This document shows positions 15,604 to 23,121 of a stretch of 23,159 bases of DNA, piece by piece. Numbering within the stretch: position 1 is the first letter of the stretch; every line of letters starts with the position of its first letter. The notes under the pieces were generated by a model. It had not been told where the DNA came from. It saw only the letters and a list, made by a program, of their open reading frames with translations, and searched no databases. Position numbers and translations under genes: made by a program. Source of the stretch: Suilimivivens sp963638365 (GTDB lineage: Bacteria; Bacillota; Clostridia; Lachnospirales; Lachnospiraceae); the NCBI GenBank assembly GCA_963638365.1, contig CAVHRK010000021.1:1-23159 (forward strand), in the 5' to 3' direction.

Positions 15604-16980
15604 TTACTGCTGAATGTCGTTATCGTCGAAAGGATCTCCACATTCCGGACAGAATTTCGGAGGGTTCTTCGGATCTTCCGGTTCCCATCCGCACTTGTCA
15701 CACTTGTAAAGTGGTTCTCCTGCCGGCTTCTTCGCTCCACATTCAGAACAGAACTTGCCCTTGTTGACTGCGCCACAGGAACATACCCATCCGTCTACTG
15801 CAACGGGCTTGGGTGCCCCACACTCTGCACAGAACTTACCGGTATTGCCGGTCTTTCCACAGGAACAGGTCCAGGTATTTGCTGTCGGTGCAGGAGCGGC
15901 TGCGGCAGGTGCTGCGTTCTGGGATGCAGCCTGCGGTGCGGCATTCTGCATCGGTGCCTGATTAGATGCTCCTCCCATTGCGAACAGATCCTGAGCATTC
16001 ATACCGCCTGCCATATTCGCCATATTCATACCGGCAAATGCCATCATCGGTCCTGCAGACGTGTTGGAAGCTGCTGCCTTCATTGCCTCTGCCTGTGCAC
16101 CAACAAGTGTTGCTGCTGCCATATTCGGATTGCGTAATACCGCGCTCTTCTGAAGCTCTTTGATCATTGCCTCGTCTTCTTCGGATGCCTTCATGGTGTT
16201 GATACCGAAGGAAACGATTTCGATACCACGAAGCTGTGCCCACTTTTCAGACAGAACTTCGTTCAGTGCGTCCGCAAGTTCCATGGTATGTGCCGGTACT
16301 GCGCTGTAACGGATTCCCATAGCGGAAATCTTCGCAAATGCAGGCTGTAAAGCGGTCATTAGCTCGGTCTTTAACTGGCTGTCGATCTCGCTTCTCTCAT
16401 AATCACTGACCACATTACCGCACACATTGGTATAGAAAAGAATCGGGTCGGTAATGTGATAGGAATATTCACCATTGCAGCGGATGGAAATATCAATATC
16501 CAGTCCGATGTTCTGATCTACCACACGGAACGGTACCGGATTGGCTGTTCCGTATTTATTACCCATAATCTCCTTTGTATTAAAGAAGTAAACTCTCTGA
16601 TCCTTGGCTGTCTCACCACCAAATGCAATACGTCTTCCGATGGTTGAGAACGTCTTCTTAATGTTCTCCCCAAGATTTCCGCAGAAAATGCTCGGCTCGG
16701 AAGAAGTATCATACTTGAATTCTCCTGCTTCCGCACAAAGTTCAACAACCTTACCCTGATCTACAATAATCATACACTGTCCTTCATTGACAGCGATAAC
16801 CGATCCGTTTGAAATAATGTTATCTTCCCCATTGTTATTGCCCGCGCCACGGCCTTTCTGACGCTTACGTCCCTTAGTCACCAATACGTCAGATTCCAAA
16901 GAATCACAGTAGAAGTACTCCTCCCACTGATCTGCAACCACGCCGCCAACAGCGCTTGTTACTGCTTTAATTAATCCCAT
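15604..16980 (-). CDS. YdjI-like SPFH domain protein with three C-terminal zinc ribbons
   Basis: A 458-residue protein, first gene of its operon. The N-terminal two thirds (about 15-285) match the YdjI/'virion core protein'-type SPFH family, including the DQWEEYFYCDSLESDVLV start and the RGIEIVSFGINTMKASEEDE end of the SPFH core. A Met/Ala/Asn/Gln-rich linker covers about 300-368. Then come three zinc ribbons: C372/C374 with C384/C387, C400/C402 with C411/C414, and C427/C430 with C444/C447 (the last rubredoxin-like, YKCDKCGWEPEDP). It has no membrane segment. In B. subtilis YdjI reaches the membrane through YdjG and works with PspA in membrane stress. Here no pspA gene is in the window. GGAGGG at 16993-16988 sits 7 bases before the ATG. 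Confidence 0.88.
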   Translation of the reverse strand: MGLIKAVTSAVGGVVADQWEEYFYCDSLESDVLVTKGRKRQKGRGAGNNNGEDNIISNGSVIAVNEGQCMIIVDQGKVVELCAEAGEFKYDTSSEPSIFCGNLGENIKKTFSTIGRRIAFGGETAKDQRVYFFNTKEIMGNKYGTANPVPFRVVDQNIGLDIDISIRCNGEYSYHITDPILFYTNVCGNVVSDYERSEIDSQLKTELMTALQPAFAKISAMGIRYSAVPAHTMELADALNEVLSEKWAQLRGIEIVSFGINTMKASEEDEAMIKELQKSAVLRNPNMAAATLVGAQAEAMKAAASNTSAGPMMAFAGMNMANMAGGMNAQDLFAMGGASNQAPMQNAAPQAASQNAAPAAAAPAPTANTWTCSCGKTGNTGKFCAECGAPKPVAVDGWVCSCGAVNKGKFCSECGAKKPAGEPLYKCDKCGWEPEDPKNPPKFCPECGDPFDDNDIQQ

Positions 16981-17023
16981 TTATTTTCCCTCCATCTTTT
17001 CTGGGCCGATTCCCTTTGCTACC

Positions 17024-17052
17024 ATTATACATATTTTGTCGAGTGCTGTCTA
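17024..17052 (-). promoter_or_regulatory. Sigma-A type promoter of the SPFH-ydjG-ydjH-pcrA operon
   Basis: On the minus strand TAGACA (17052-17047) and TATAAT (17029-17024) are 17 bases apart. Transcription should start near 17017, giving a leader of about 37 bases before the SPFH start codon. It is the only clear promoter found upstream of pcrA, so pcrA may depend on it. Nothing marks a stress sigma factor. Confidence 0.75.
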
Positions 17053-17150
17053 CCGCTTTCCCCTTCACACGTGTCACTCTTTTTTCATGTGCTCATACCA
17101 TAAACTATCAACCAAAATGCCCTCTTGCGGGTATCTTTTCTGGAGGTTTT

Positions 17151-18170
17151 ATGAAAAAAAGAAAAACGTTGCCCTTTGTGCTGCTCCTGGTTCTGTCACT
17201 GCTTCTTGCACTCCCCGGATGCAGCAGTTCTTCTCCTGCCACTTCCGGCGAGGCTTCATTGAAAAGCGTCACCTTAAATGAAGTGGCCCATTCCATCTTC
17301 TATGCGCCGATGTATGTTGCCATCGAGGAAGGTTATTTTGCCGACGAAGGTCTTGATGTGACACTGGTCACCGGCTTCGGTGCCGACAAAACCATGACCG
17401 CAGTTCTGACCGATGAAGCGGACATCGGTTTTATGGGAAGCGAGTCCACAATCTATACCTATGCAGGTGGGGCTTCCGATTATGTGGTAAATTTTGCGCA
17501 GCTTACCCAGCGGGCCGGAAACTTTCTGGTTTCCAGAGAACCGATTGAGGATTTCCAATGGGAAATGTTAAAGGGAAAGACCGTTCTTGGCGGTCGTGCC
17601 GGCGGTATGCCCGAGATGGTATTTGAATACATTCTGAAAAAGAATAACATGGATCCGAAAACGGATCTTTCGATCGACCAGTCGATTGATTTTGGTTCTA
17701 CCGCTGCTGCCTTTTCCGGCGGTCAGGGGGATTTCTCTGTAGAGTTCGAGCCGCACGCCACCTCTCTGGAAGAAAAGGGCGATGGCTACGTCGTTGCTTC
17801 CTTAGGCGAAAGCTCCGGCTATGTTCCTTACACGGCGTTCAGCGCAAAGAAAAGCTATATCGAAAATAATCCTGAAGTGATCCAGTCCTTTACCAATGCG
17901 CTGCAAAAAGGCATGGACTATGTTAACAGCCACACTCCGGAAGAAATCGCTGCTGTCATTGCTCCACAGTTTGACGGCACCGAACTGCAGACCATCACCA
18001 CCATCGTTTCCCGGTATGCCGCACAGGATACCTGGAAGGAAAATCTGATTTTTGAAGAGGATTCTTTCATGCTCCTGCAGAATATCTTAGAAGAAGCCGG
18101 TGAGCTTCCGGAACGCGTTCCTTATGAAGATCTTGTAACCATAGAATTTGCCGAGCAGGCTATAAAATAA
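17151..18170 (+). CDS. ABC transporter substrate-binding lipoprotein, NMT1/THI5/SsuA-like
   Basis: A 339-residue lipoprotein. I place the start at the ATG at 17151 because GGAGG (17142-17146) lies 4 bases before it and the signal peptide begins there: MKKRK, a Leu-rich core, then the lipobox LPGC with C24 as lipidated cysteine. The mature part has the NMT1/THI5-like type 2 periplasmic binding fold (FYAPMYVAIEEGYFADEGLD near 48-68, ADIGFMGSES, then KGKTVLGGRAGGMPEMVFEY). Relatives bind sulfonates, taurine or pyrimidine/thiamine precursors. The ligand cannot be told. No ATPase or permease gene adjoins it, which is unusual for this family. It is transcribed away from the SPFH operon; I see no good promoter in the 98 bases between the divergent -35 box and its start. 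Confidence 0.9.
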   Translation: MKKRKTLPFVLLLVLSLLLALPGCSSSSPATSGEASLKSVTLNEVAHSIFYAPMYVAIEEGYFADEGLDVTLVTGFGADKTMTAVLTDEADIGFMGSESTIYTYAGGASDYVVNFAQLTQRAGNFLVSREPIEDFQWEMLKGKTVLGGRAGGMPEMVFEYILKKNNMDPKTDLSIDQSIDFGSTAAAFSGGQGDFSVEFEPHATSLEEKGDGYVVASLGESSGYVPYTAFSAKKSYIENNPEVIQSFTNALQKGMDYVNSHTPEEIAAVIAPQFDGTELQTITTIVSRYAAQDTWKENLIFEEDSFMLLQNILEEAGELPERVPYEDLVTIEFAEQAIK

Positions 18171-18214
18171 AAGCACCTGCTCTCCTTCTGTGTGCATCTG
18201 ATCATACCGCCCCT

Positions 18215-18254
18215 GATGAGGAAGTGCCCGTTTCCCATAAGGCGCTTCCTCATC
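18215..18254. terminator. Hairpin between convergent genes, probable bidirectional terminator
   Basis: GATGAGGAAGTGCC (18215-18228) and GGCGCTTCCTCATC (18241-18254) pair over 14 positions with a single G.U, around a 12-base loop. It lies between the binding-protein gene (+) and the transporter gene (-). The T-run is weak in both directions (CCTTTTAG from 18269 on the plus strand). Confidence 0.65.
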
Positions 18255-18310
18255 GAGGTACTTTGCGGCCTTTTAGTTTACAGGATTTCAATTACCGGCT
18301 GCCTTAACAA

Positions 18311-19207
18311 CTAACTCACACCAATGACAATACCGATTACGATCACGGCTGCACAGAACAGCTTATAGCCGACATTCTTTTCTTTAAAAATGAATTTACC
18401 GGCAAGAATGGTTACCACGCAGCCACTCTGTTTCAATAACGTCATAATGGTAATCCGGCTGTCCGGTATGCCATTTGCCACAAACAGTGCCTTATCCGCA
18501 ACGACAAATAAAATGGCAAGCAGCCAGATCCATCCGTTCTTCCACACTTCCTTCCGGATTCTGGTGCGGCTGCACAGAATATAAATCAGATAATACAGCA
18601 CCAGAAACAGCATATACCAGAACTGTAACTGGGAGCTGTTGATATTTTTCATCAGAAGCTTATCCATAAGCCCCGAAACTGCATTCAGCATGCAGGAGGC
18701 AAAAGCAAACAGAATCAGGATCACAGAGACTTCATTTCCGGATTGAATCCCGTATCCTTTCATCTGCTTTCTTTGCCGATTCTCCTGTAATTTTTTAAAC
18801 AATCCGGAAGGTTTAAATTTCAGCAATAACAATCCCGCACTGACAAAGACAAGCCCGATTACCTGATGCGTATTCAGTGTCTCCTGCAGCACCACTACAC
18901 CTAAAAGAGTGGCAAACAATACTCTTGATAAGTCAAGCACTCCATACAGGCTGATCGGCATTTTCTTAATCGCCTTAAAGCTGCAGATCCACGCAAGGAA
19001 AATCACAAAGGACTTCACTGCAATCCAGAAATAATATTTCGGTTCCAGTCCCATTGCCGCCGGCGCCTGCGGGGTTACGAACAGGAAACCGAGCAGGGTA
19101 TAAAAAAACAGCACTTCGATTACGCTGCTTTTCGTCAGTGCTTTCTTCTTTACAATTTCACGTGCTCCTTTTAAGACTCCATATAATAAAACAAGCAACA
19201 TCCACAT
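18311..19207 (-). CDS. EamA/DMT-family transporter
   Basis: A polytopic membrane protein of 298 residues with about ten hydrophobic segments in two halves, separated by a charged loop (KFKPSGLFKKLQENRQRKQM). This is the layout of drug/metabolite transporter (DMT/EamA) permeases. The PISLYGVLDLSRVLFATLLG stretch in the first half and the KFIFKEKNVGYKLFCAAVIV end match the EamA repeats (the conserved Glu after helix IV/IX: LQETL and FKEKN). The substrate is unknown. The ATG at 19207 is preferred because GGAGG (19221-19217) lies 9 bases upstream; an in-frame GTG at 19234 lacks such a site. It is divergent from the GH9 gene and could export or import a related metabolite, which is inference from position only. 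Confidence 0.88.
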   Translation of the reverse strand: MWMLLVLLYGVLKGAREIVKKKALTKSSVIEVLFFYTLLGFLFVTPQAPAAMGLEPKYYFWIAVKSFVIFLAWICSFKAIKKMPISLYGVLDLSRVLFATLLGVVVLQETLNTHQVIGLVFVSAGLLLLKFKPSGLFKKLQENRQRKQMKGYGIQSGNEVSVILILFAFASCMLNAVSGLMDKLLMKNINSSQLQFWYMLFLVLYYLIYILCSRTRIRKEVWKNGWIWLLAILFVVADKALFVANGIPDSRITIMTLLKQSGCVVTILAGKFIFKEKNVGYKLFCAAVIVIGIVIGVS

Positions 19208-19239
19208 CTCTTTTGTCCTCCAGATCGTAACCACTTATA

Positions 19240-19264
19240 GTTACTGTTCACTCGCTCCAGTAAC
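19240..19264. promoter_or_regulatory. Palindrome at the transporter transcription start
   Basis: GTTACTG (19240-19246) and CAGTAAC (19258-19264) form a perfect 7-bp inverted repeat with an 11-base spacer. It sits at the predicted start of the transporter mRNA. A further GTAAC at 19227-19231 could pair with the same GTTAC, so two exclusive stems are possible near the ribosome site. It could be an operator or a leader hairpin. Confidence 0.45.
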
Positions 19265-19266
19265 AA

Positions 19267-19296
19267 TTTATATCCTGTCTTAGTACCTTTTGTCTA
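19267..19296 (-). promoter_or_regulatory. Candidate promoter of the EamA transporter gene
   Basis: On the minus strand TAGACA (19296-19291) and TATAAA (19272-19267) are 18 bases apart, with transcription expected to start near 19260. Its -35 box lies only 7 bases from that of the divergent GH9 promoter, so the two promoters may compete or share a regulator. Confidence 0.5.
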
Positions 19297-19302
19297 TAGG
19301 CA

Positions 19303-19331
19303 TTGTGTACAAAACTATTCAATGCTATAAT
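19303..19331 (+). promoter_or_regulatory. Extended -10 promoter of the GH9 gene
   Basis: TGCTATAAT at 19323-19331 is a perfect extended -10; TTGTGT at 19303-19308 is a weak -35 with a 17-base spacer. Transcription should start near 19338, giving a leader of about 24 bases. No catabolite repression (cre) palindrome was recognised nearby. Confidence 0.65.
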
Positions 19332-19361
19332 TTATCTATCGAATATTTGGAGGGTTATCTT

Positions 19362-21008
19362 ATGGGTATTTTTATTGATCAGACAGGGTATCTCCCTGTA
19401 TCCAGGAAAGTGGCAACCACCACATTCCCCTGTAATTTCCAGTTAATTGACAGCACAACACAGCATGCCGTTTACGATGGAGTAAGCACCGATTCCGGAA
19501 TGGATGAAAGCGCCGGAGAACATGTTTACCAGCTTGATTTTTCAGAAGTAACCACTCCAGGAAGCTACTATGTTCTTGCCGGAAATGGGGAACGTTCCCA
19601 CACCTTTGCCATCGGAACCAACGTTTATCAACAGCTCCAGCTTGATCTGATGAAATGTCTTTACTTCCAGCGTTGCGGTTGTGCACTTACCAGCGAATAT
19701 GCCGGTGAATATACACATGCAGCCTGCCATACGGAGGATGCAATTTTTCTGGAAGATTATGTGAACAAAACGCCGAATCCGCCGCACTTTGATATGACCG
19801 GCGGCTGGCATGATGCCGGAGATTTCGGACGTTATATTTCCCCCGCAGCCGTTGCTGTCGGACATTTACTGTATGGCTACGAGCTTTTCCCGGAAAGCTT
19901 TCAGGCTTCCTTACATATTCCGGAATCCGGTAATGCGATTCCGGACATCTTAAACGAATGTCTCTATGAATTAAAGTGGATGCTCAAAATGCAGGCAGAC
20001 AATGGCGGCGCTTATCACAAGCTCACCTCCTTTGTCCATGCAGACTTTCTGATGCCGGAAGAGGATAAGCTGCCTTTCCTGATCTATCCGATTTCCACCA
20101 TGGCAACTGCGGATTTTGCGGCCTCCATGGCACTGGCCTCCAGAGTCTATGCCCCTTTTGACAAGGCATTTTCTAAACAGGCTCTCGAAGCCTCCCGCAA
20201 AGCCTTTGCCTATATGGAAAGCCACCCTTATATCGGCTTCCACAATCCGGAGGGAAGCAACACCGGAGAATACGATGATGACTGCGATATCGATGAGCGT
20301 CTCTGGGCATGCGCCGAGCTGCTTCGTACGGATACAGAGCATCGGGATACCTATTTAAAGGCTTTTGAAAAATACTCTTCCATGGATAATCCGGATGTCA
20401 GCAAAACCGATTTTGGCTGGACCGATGTTTCAGGCATGGCAACCTTATGTCTGCTTACGGATCCGGAAAATACCTGTGGAGTTTCCCTGAAAAAGGAATA
20501 CGAACAGATTCTGTTTACCGAGGCCGACCGGCTCGTAGAACTGCAGAAAATTTCCGGCTTTGAACTTTCGATGAAACCGGAAGATTTCGTATGGGGAAGC
20601 AACATGGTTGTCTGCAACCGCTCCATGCTGCTTATTCTGGCCTCCCTTTGCAGTGAGGGAGAAACCGCTTCCCGGTATCGCGATGCTGCATTAAACCAGC
20701 TTCATTATCTGCTTGGCCGTAACGCCCTCGATATCAGCTATGTAACCGGGGAAGGCGAACATGCTTTTAAGAATCCACACAACCGTCCGACCGCATGTGA
20801 TGGAATTGATCTCCCGATGCCCGGCTGGGTAAGCGGCGGCCCTTTTAAAACACCGTGTGATCCGGCTGCCATTGCGGCTGTTCCTACCGGTACTGCTCCG
20901 ATGAAATGTTATGTCGATGATGTCGGAAGCTATTCCACGAACGAAATTACCATTTATTGGAATTCCCCTGCCGTATTTATGACCGCATTCTTTAACCGGA
21001 CAATTTGA
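19362..21008 (+). CDS. Glycoside hydrolase family 9 (endoglucanase/beta-glucan-active), no signal peptide
   Basis: A 548-residue enzyme. The start at 19362 is set by GGAGGG (19349-19354) 7 bases upstream; an earlier in-frame ATG lacks a site. An N-terminal Ig-like CelD_N domain spans about 1-85 (IDQTGYLPVSRKVATTTFP, typical of GH9 with CelD-like layout). The (alpha/alpha)6 catalytic domain shows GGWHDAGDFGRY at 147-158 with D151 and D154 (nucleophilic water-activating base), NPHNRP at 471-476, and YVDDVGSYSTNEITIYWNS at 517-535 with the acid E528, which fits the second GH9 signature fully. There is no signal peptide, dockerin or binding module, so it probably acts in the cytoplasm on imported beta-glucan oligosaccharides. 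Substrate and exo or endo mode are not readable. Confidence 0.92.
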   Translation: MGIFIDQTGYLPVSRKVATTTFPCNFQLIDSTTQHAVYDGVSTDSGMDESAGEHVYQLDFSEVTTPGSYYVLAGNGERSHTFAIGTNVYQQLQLDLMKCLYFQRCGCALTSEYAGEYTHAACHTEDAIFLEDYVNKTPNPPHFDMTGGWHDAGDFGRYISPAAVAVGHLLYGYELFPESFQASLHIPESGNAIPDILNECLYELKWMLKMQADNGGAYHKLTSFVHADFLMPEEDKLPFLIYPISTMATADFAASMALASRVYAPFDKAFSKQALEASRKAFAYMESHPYIGFHNPEGSNTGEYDDDCDIDERLWACAELLRTDTEHRDTYLKAFEKYSSMDNPDVSKTDFGWTDVSGMATLCLLTDPENTCGVSLKKEYEQILFTEADRLVELQKISGFELSMKPEDFVWGSNMVVCNRSMLLILASLCSEGETASRYRDAALNQLHYLLGRNALDISYVTGEGEHAFKNPHNRPTACDGIDLPMPGWVSGGPFKTPCDPAAIAAVPTGTAPMKCYVDDVGSYSTNEITIYWNSPAVFMTAFFNRTI

Positions 21009-21013
21009 GAGAG

Positions 21014-21150
21014 GTTTCACTAAGTGCTTTACATATACCTGCTGCACTAAATTCGTACTTCGCTTCGCTTGTTCTCATGAAGTGCACAGGTATCGTTCGT
21101 ACTAAGTTCAGACTTCTCCTTCGGATCGTCTTCACTAAGTACTCTACATA
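21014..21150. repeat. Dispersed intergenic repeat, copy B, flanked by a short direct repeat
   Basis: The core at 21039-21146 is related to the stretch at 10499-10610 over about 105 bases. TTCACTAAGTGCTTTACATA (21016-21035) and TTCACTAAGTACTCTACATA (21131-21150) form a direct repeat around it, differing in two bases. ATACCTG (21035-21041) pairs with CAGGTAT (21087-21093), and inside it GCACT with AGTGC, giving a long imperfect hairpin. It lies between the GH9 stop and the convergent terminator. No protein is expected. Confidence 0.72.
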
Positions 21151-21155
21151 TAAAT

Positions 21156-21180
21156 AAGGCGCTGCGGATTGCAGCGCCTT
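21156..21180. terminator. Bidirectional terminator between GH9 and DUF1836 genes
   Basis: AAGGCGCTGC (21156-21165) and GCAGCGCCTT (21171-21180) form a perfect 10-bp GC-rich stem over a 5-base loop. Plus-strand transcripts run into TATTATTTTT directly after it; the minus strand reads into ATTTATAT. It serves the convergent GH9 (+) and DUF1836 (-) genes. Confidence 0.85.
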
Positions 21181-21183
21181 GTA

Positions 21184-21852
21184 TTATTTTTCTTTCACTG
21201 TTTTCTCTTTGACCGGCTTTTCCTTTGCCGCCTTTCCGTTCTCCGGCTCCTGCTTCTGCGTCGCATCCTGGAAATTATCTACCAGCTTTTCCAACAAAAG
21301 CTTCTTCACATACACATCGTATCCCAGCATGAAGATAAAGGAAAATAACTGTAAAATCTCCTGATCCTTCTCCTGCACATCGGTAAAGGTCTTTTTTGAC
21401 ATGGCAAACTTTTCAATAATATCTTTCTTAAGACCTGCAATCTGCTCCTCTTCCATGCCAAATACCTCTTCGTAGATACTGGAAAGATTCGGCTCACTGG
21501 TCTTCTGAAAGTAACGCTCTGCAAGCGGATTCAATAAGGTCTGGATATCATTGATTGAAAGCATTCCCTTACAGTAATAAATAAAAATCAGCATCAGGAT
21601 ATGCTCTTTACTGTACTTCTTCTTGACCGGCGGCGGCAGAAGATCATTCTTCGCATAATTGTTGATCATGGTTTTCGTCAGAATCTTATCTTCGTCCGGC
21701 TTACGTGTCGTCGGCTTCAGTTTGCGATCCATAAAGGTTGTTACCTGATCCATATATAAATCAATATTGGGAATATCTTCAAGTTTAATGCTCTCGATCC
21801 TCCCGATACTTTCTAATATACTGTTTAATAAATCGTCCTTATCGATTGTCAT
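21184..21852 (-). CDS. DUF1836 domain protein (putative HTH regulator)
   Basis: A 222-residue protein of the DUF1836 family, widespread in Clostridia and Bacilli. The core at about 25-150 contains LTKTMINNYAKNDLLPPPVK followed by KKYSKEHILMLIFIYYCKGM and LSINDIQTLLNPL, the typical family sequence. This region resembles a MerR-like winged helix, hence the prediction of DNA binding. The C-terminus is a Lys/Glu-rich low-complexity tail (AAKEKPVKEKTVKEK) with a degenerate 5-residue repeat. GGAAGGAAG precedes the ATG. It has its own near-consensus promoter and is separated from the neighbours by terminator and gap, so it is probably monocistronic. No target is known. Confidence 0.9.
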   Translation of the reverse strand: MTIDKDDLLNSILESIGRIESIKLEDIPNIDLYMDQVTTFMDRKLKPTTRKPDEDKILTKTMINNYAKNDLLPPPVKKKYSKEHILMLIFIYYCKGMLSINDIQTLLNPLAERYFQKTSEPNLSSIYEEVFGMEEEQIAGLKKDIIEKFAMSKKTFTDVQEKDQEILQLFSFIFMLGYDVYVKKLLLEKLVDNFQDATQKQEPENGKAAKEKPVKEKTVKEK

Positions 21853-21903
21853 GGTATCTGCTTCCTTCCAAATACTTACCTAAACTTGTTTTTCTCTGCA
21901 CCC

Positions 21904-21932
21904 ATTATATAGTATTTGAAACTACATGGCAA
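21904..21932 (-). promoter_or_regulatory. Sigma-A type promoter of the DUF1836 gene
   Basis: On the minus strand TTGCCA (21932-21927) and TATAAT (21909-21904) are 17 bases apart, both near consensus. Transcription should begin near 21897, about 45 bases before the start codon. Confidence 0.78.
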
Positions 21933-22107
21933 GTCATCATTTACCACAATATATTTTGATTTTTATTTAATTCACCTTGATCTTTATTGTCAGAACATAA
22001 TTTATCCTTCTATTATTGATTCTATAAAAACTGCCTCATGCACAAATTATTCTACCAGATTCAATGTTGCCCTTAGTGTCATATCTGCATCATCATATAT
22101 GTTTAGC

Positions 22108-23121
22108 CTAATTTTCTAAAATGATTTCTTTCGCATACTTATCATAGTAGTTCTTTGCCTGCTGCTCACCTAATGAAAAATGGCGCATCAACTTCTTAAT
22201 AATAATCTCCTCCGGCTTACGCTCTTCCAGATTATCAATGATCATTCTCTCCAATCCTTGTTCTATCCCTTGTTCTATTCCCTGCTCTATTCCCTCTGCT
22301 AGTCCAATTCCACGTCCAATTGCTCGTTCCTCTGCACTCCATTCTCTTATTGCCTGACACATGTTGTACCCTCCCTTCTGATCACTGCTTTTAAATTGCT
22401 TTCTAAGCTTCCAAAGCTTTCGCATCCCTAAGAAATTAACGATCATCTCAAAGGTTTCCTCTGACAGATTTTGATATTCCGCCGAATTCCCTATCAGTTC
22501 TTCCAGCTTTTCTTTATTTTTGCGGTAAATAAGTGCCTGAAAGAATTGCCTTACTTCTGTATGAAACACTTCAAAATTCTGCTGTTCATTAATGCAATAT
22601 AGCCTCATGGGATAATCGGGAAAATGCTGTTTTGCATGCTGACTCTCATTCAGACGCATCATATCACATAAGCTTCTCGGACCATCCCATTTTTCTTCCC
22701 CGAGATACAGACAGATTGTGTAAACCGGCAGAAGCCGGTCTTCTTTTCGGATACCACATAATTTCTCTGCTCCCCGAAGAACGGTATTCGTTATCTTATG
22801 TGATTCTCTCAGCTTATTTAGCTGCTCTACATATTCCAGAAAGTCATACTCCATACACCGTAAGGGCATCGTATAATCTACAAAGCTCTGATTTTCCAGT
22901 GAAAAAATTTGAAACTGACCTTCCTGTCCACTTTTCATTTTCAAATCCCTGTACCGTCTTTTGATTTTCTGTTCCTCAGTTTTCAGGTAATCGCCAGCTT
23001 CCCGTTCTAAGGATTCTGGAACAATCATCCGGTCACCGCCAAACAGAATACCATTAAATAAATCTGCAAACCTTTCTCTGTTACTAAAATACTTCCCCAT
23101 AAGTACATCATATTTACCCAA
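22108..23121 (-). CDS. Rpn-family recombination-promoting nuclease / PD-(D/E)XK 'transposase'
   Basis: A protein of 337 residues if started at the TTG at 23121, chosen because GGAGGAGG (23133-23126) lies 4 bases upstream and the resulting MGKYDVLMGKYFSNRERFAD is a typical family start. The frame stays open to the window edge, with further starts at TTG 23154 and ATG 23148, so a longer form is not excluded. RRYRDLKM (D59) and LENQSFVDYTMPLR (E76, Q78) are the PD-(D/E)XK-type active site in its ExQ form. Near the C-terminus GIEQGIEQGIEQG precedes a helical tail. Family members such as E. coli RpnA are Mg/Ca-dependent DNases that raise recombination; some spread as multicopy genes. It is a single gene without flanking inverted repeats visible here. 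Confidence 0.87.
   Translation of the reverse strand: MGKYDVLMGKYFSNRERFADLFNGILFGGDRMIVPESLEREAGDYLKTEEQKIKRRYRDLKMKSGQEGQFQIFSLENQSFVDYTMPLRCMEYDFLEYVEQLNKLRESHKITNTVLRGAEKLCGIRKEDRLLPVYTICLYLGEEKWDGPRSLCDMMRLNESQHAKQHFPDYPMRLYCINEQQNFEVFHTEVRQFFQALIYRKNKEKLEELIGNSAEYQNLSEETFEMIVNFLGMRKLWKLRKQFKSSDQKGGYNMCQAIREWSAEERAIGRGIGLAEGIEQGIEQGIEQGLERMIIDNLEERKPEEIIIKKLMRHFSLGEQQAKNYYDKYAKEIILEN
22256..22291. repeat. 12-base tandem repeat inside the Rpn gene
   Basis: CCTTGTTCTATC, CCTTGTTCTATT and CCCTGCTCTATT follow each other at 22256, 22268 and 22280; on the coding strand they encode three copies of GIEQ. Changes in copy number would keep the reading frame and only alter the length of the linker or coiled-coil segment. 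Confidence 0.85.

Noticed and set aside
15313..16137. Plus-strand open frame of 274 codons with many Cys
   Set aside because: Antisense shadow of the zinc-ribbon coding regions of the SPFH and YdjG-like genes; the Cys richness reflects the complementary codons.
17016..17150. N-terminal extension of the binding lipoprotein upstream of 17151
   Set aside because: The extension would hide the signal peptide inside the protein and overlaps the divergent promoter; GGAGG and the lipobox fix the start at 17151.
22108..23121. Insertion sequence transposase
   Set aside because: Although the family is often called transposase, no terminal inverted repeats or target duplications are visible, and the active site is of the Rpn PD-(D/E)XK nuclease type.
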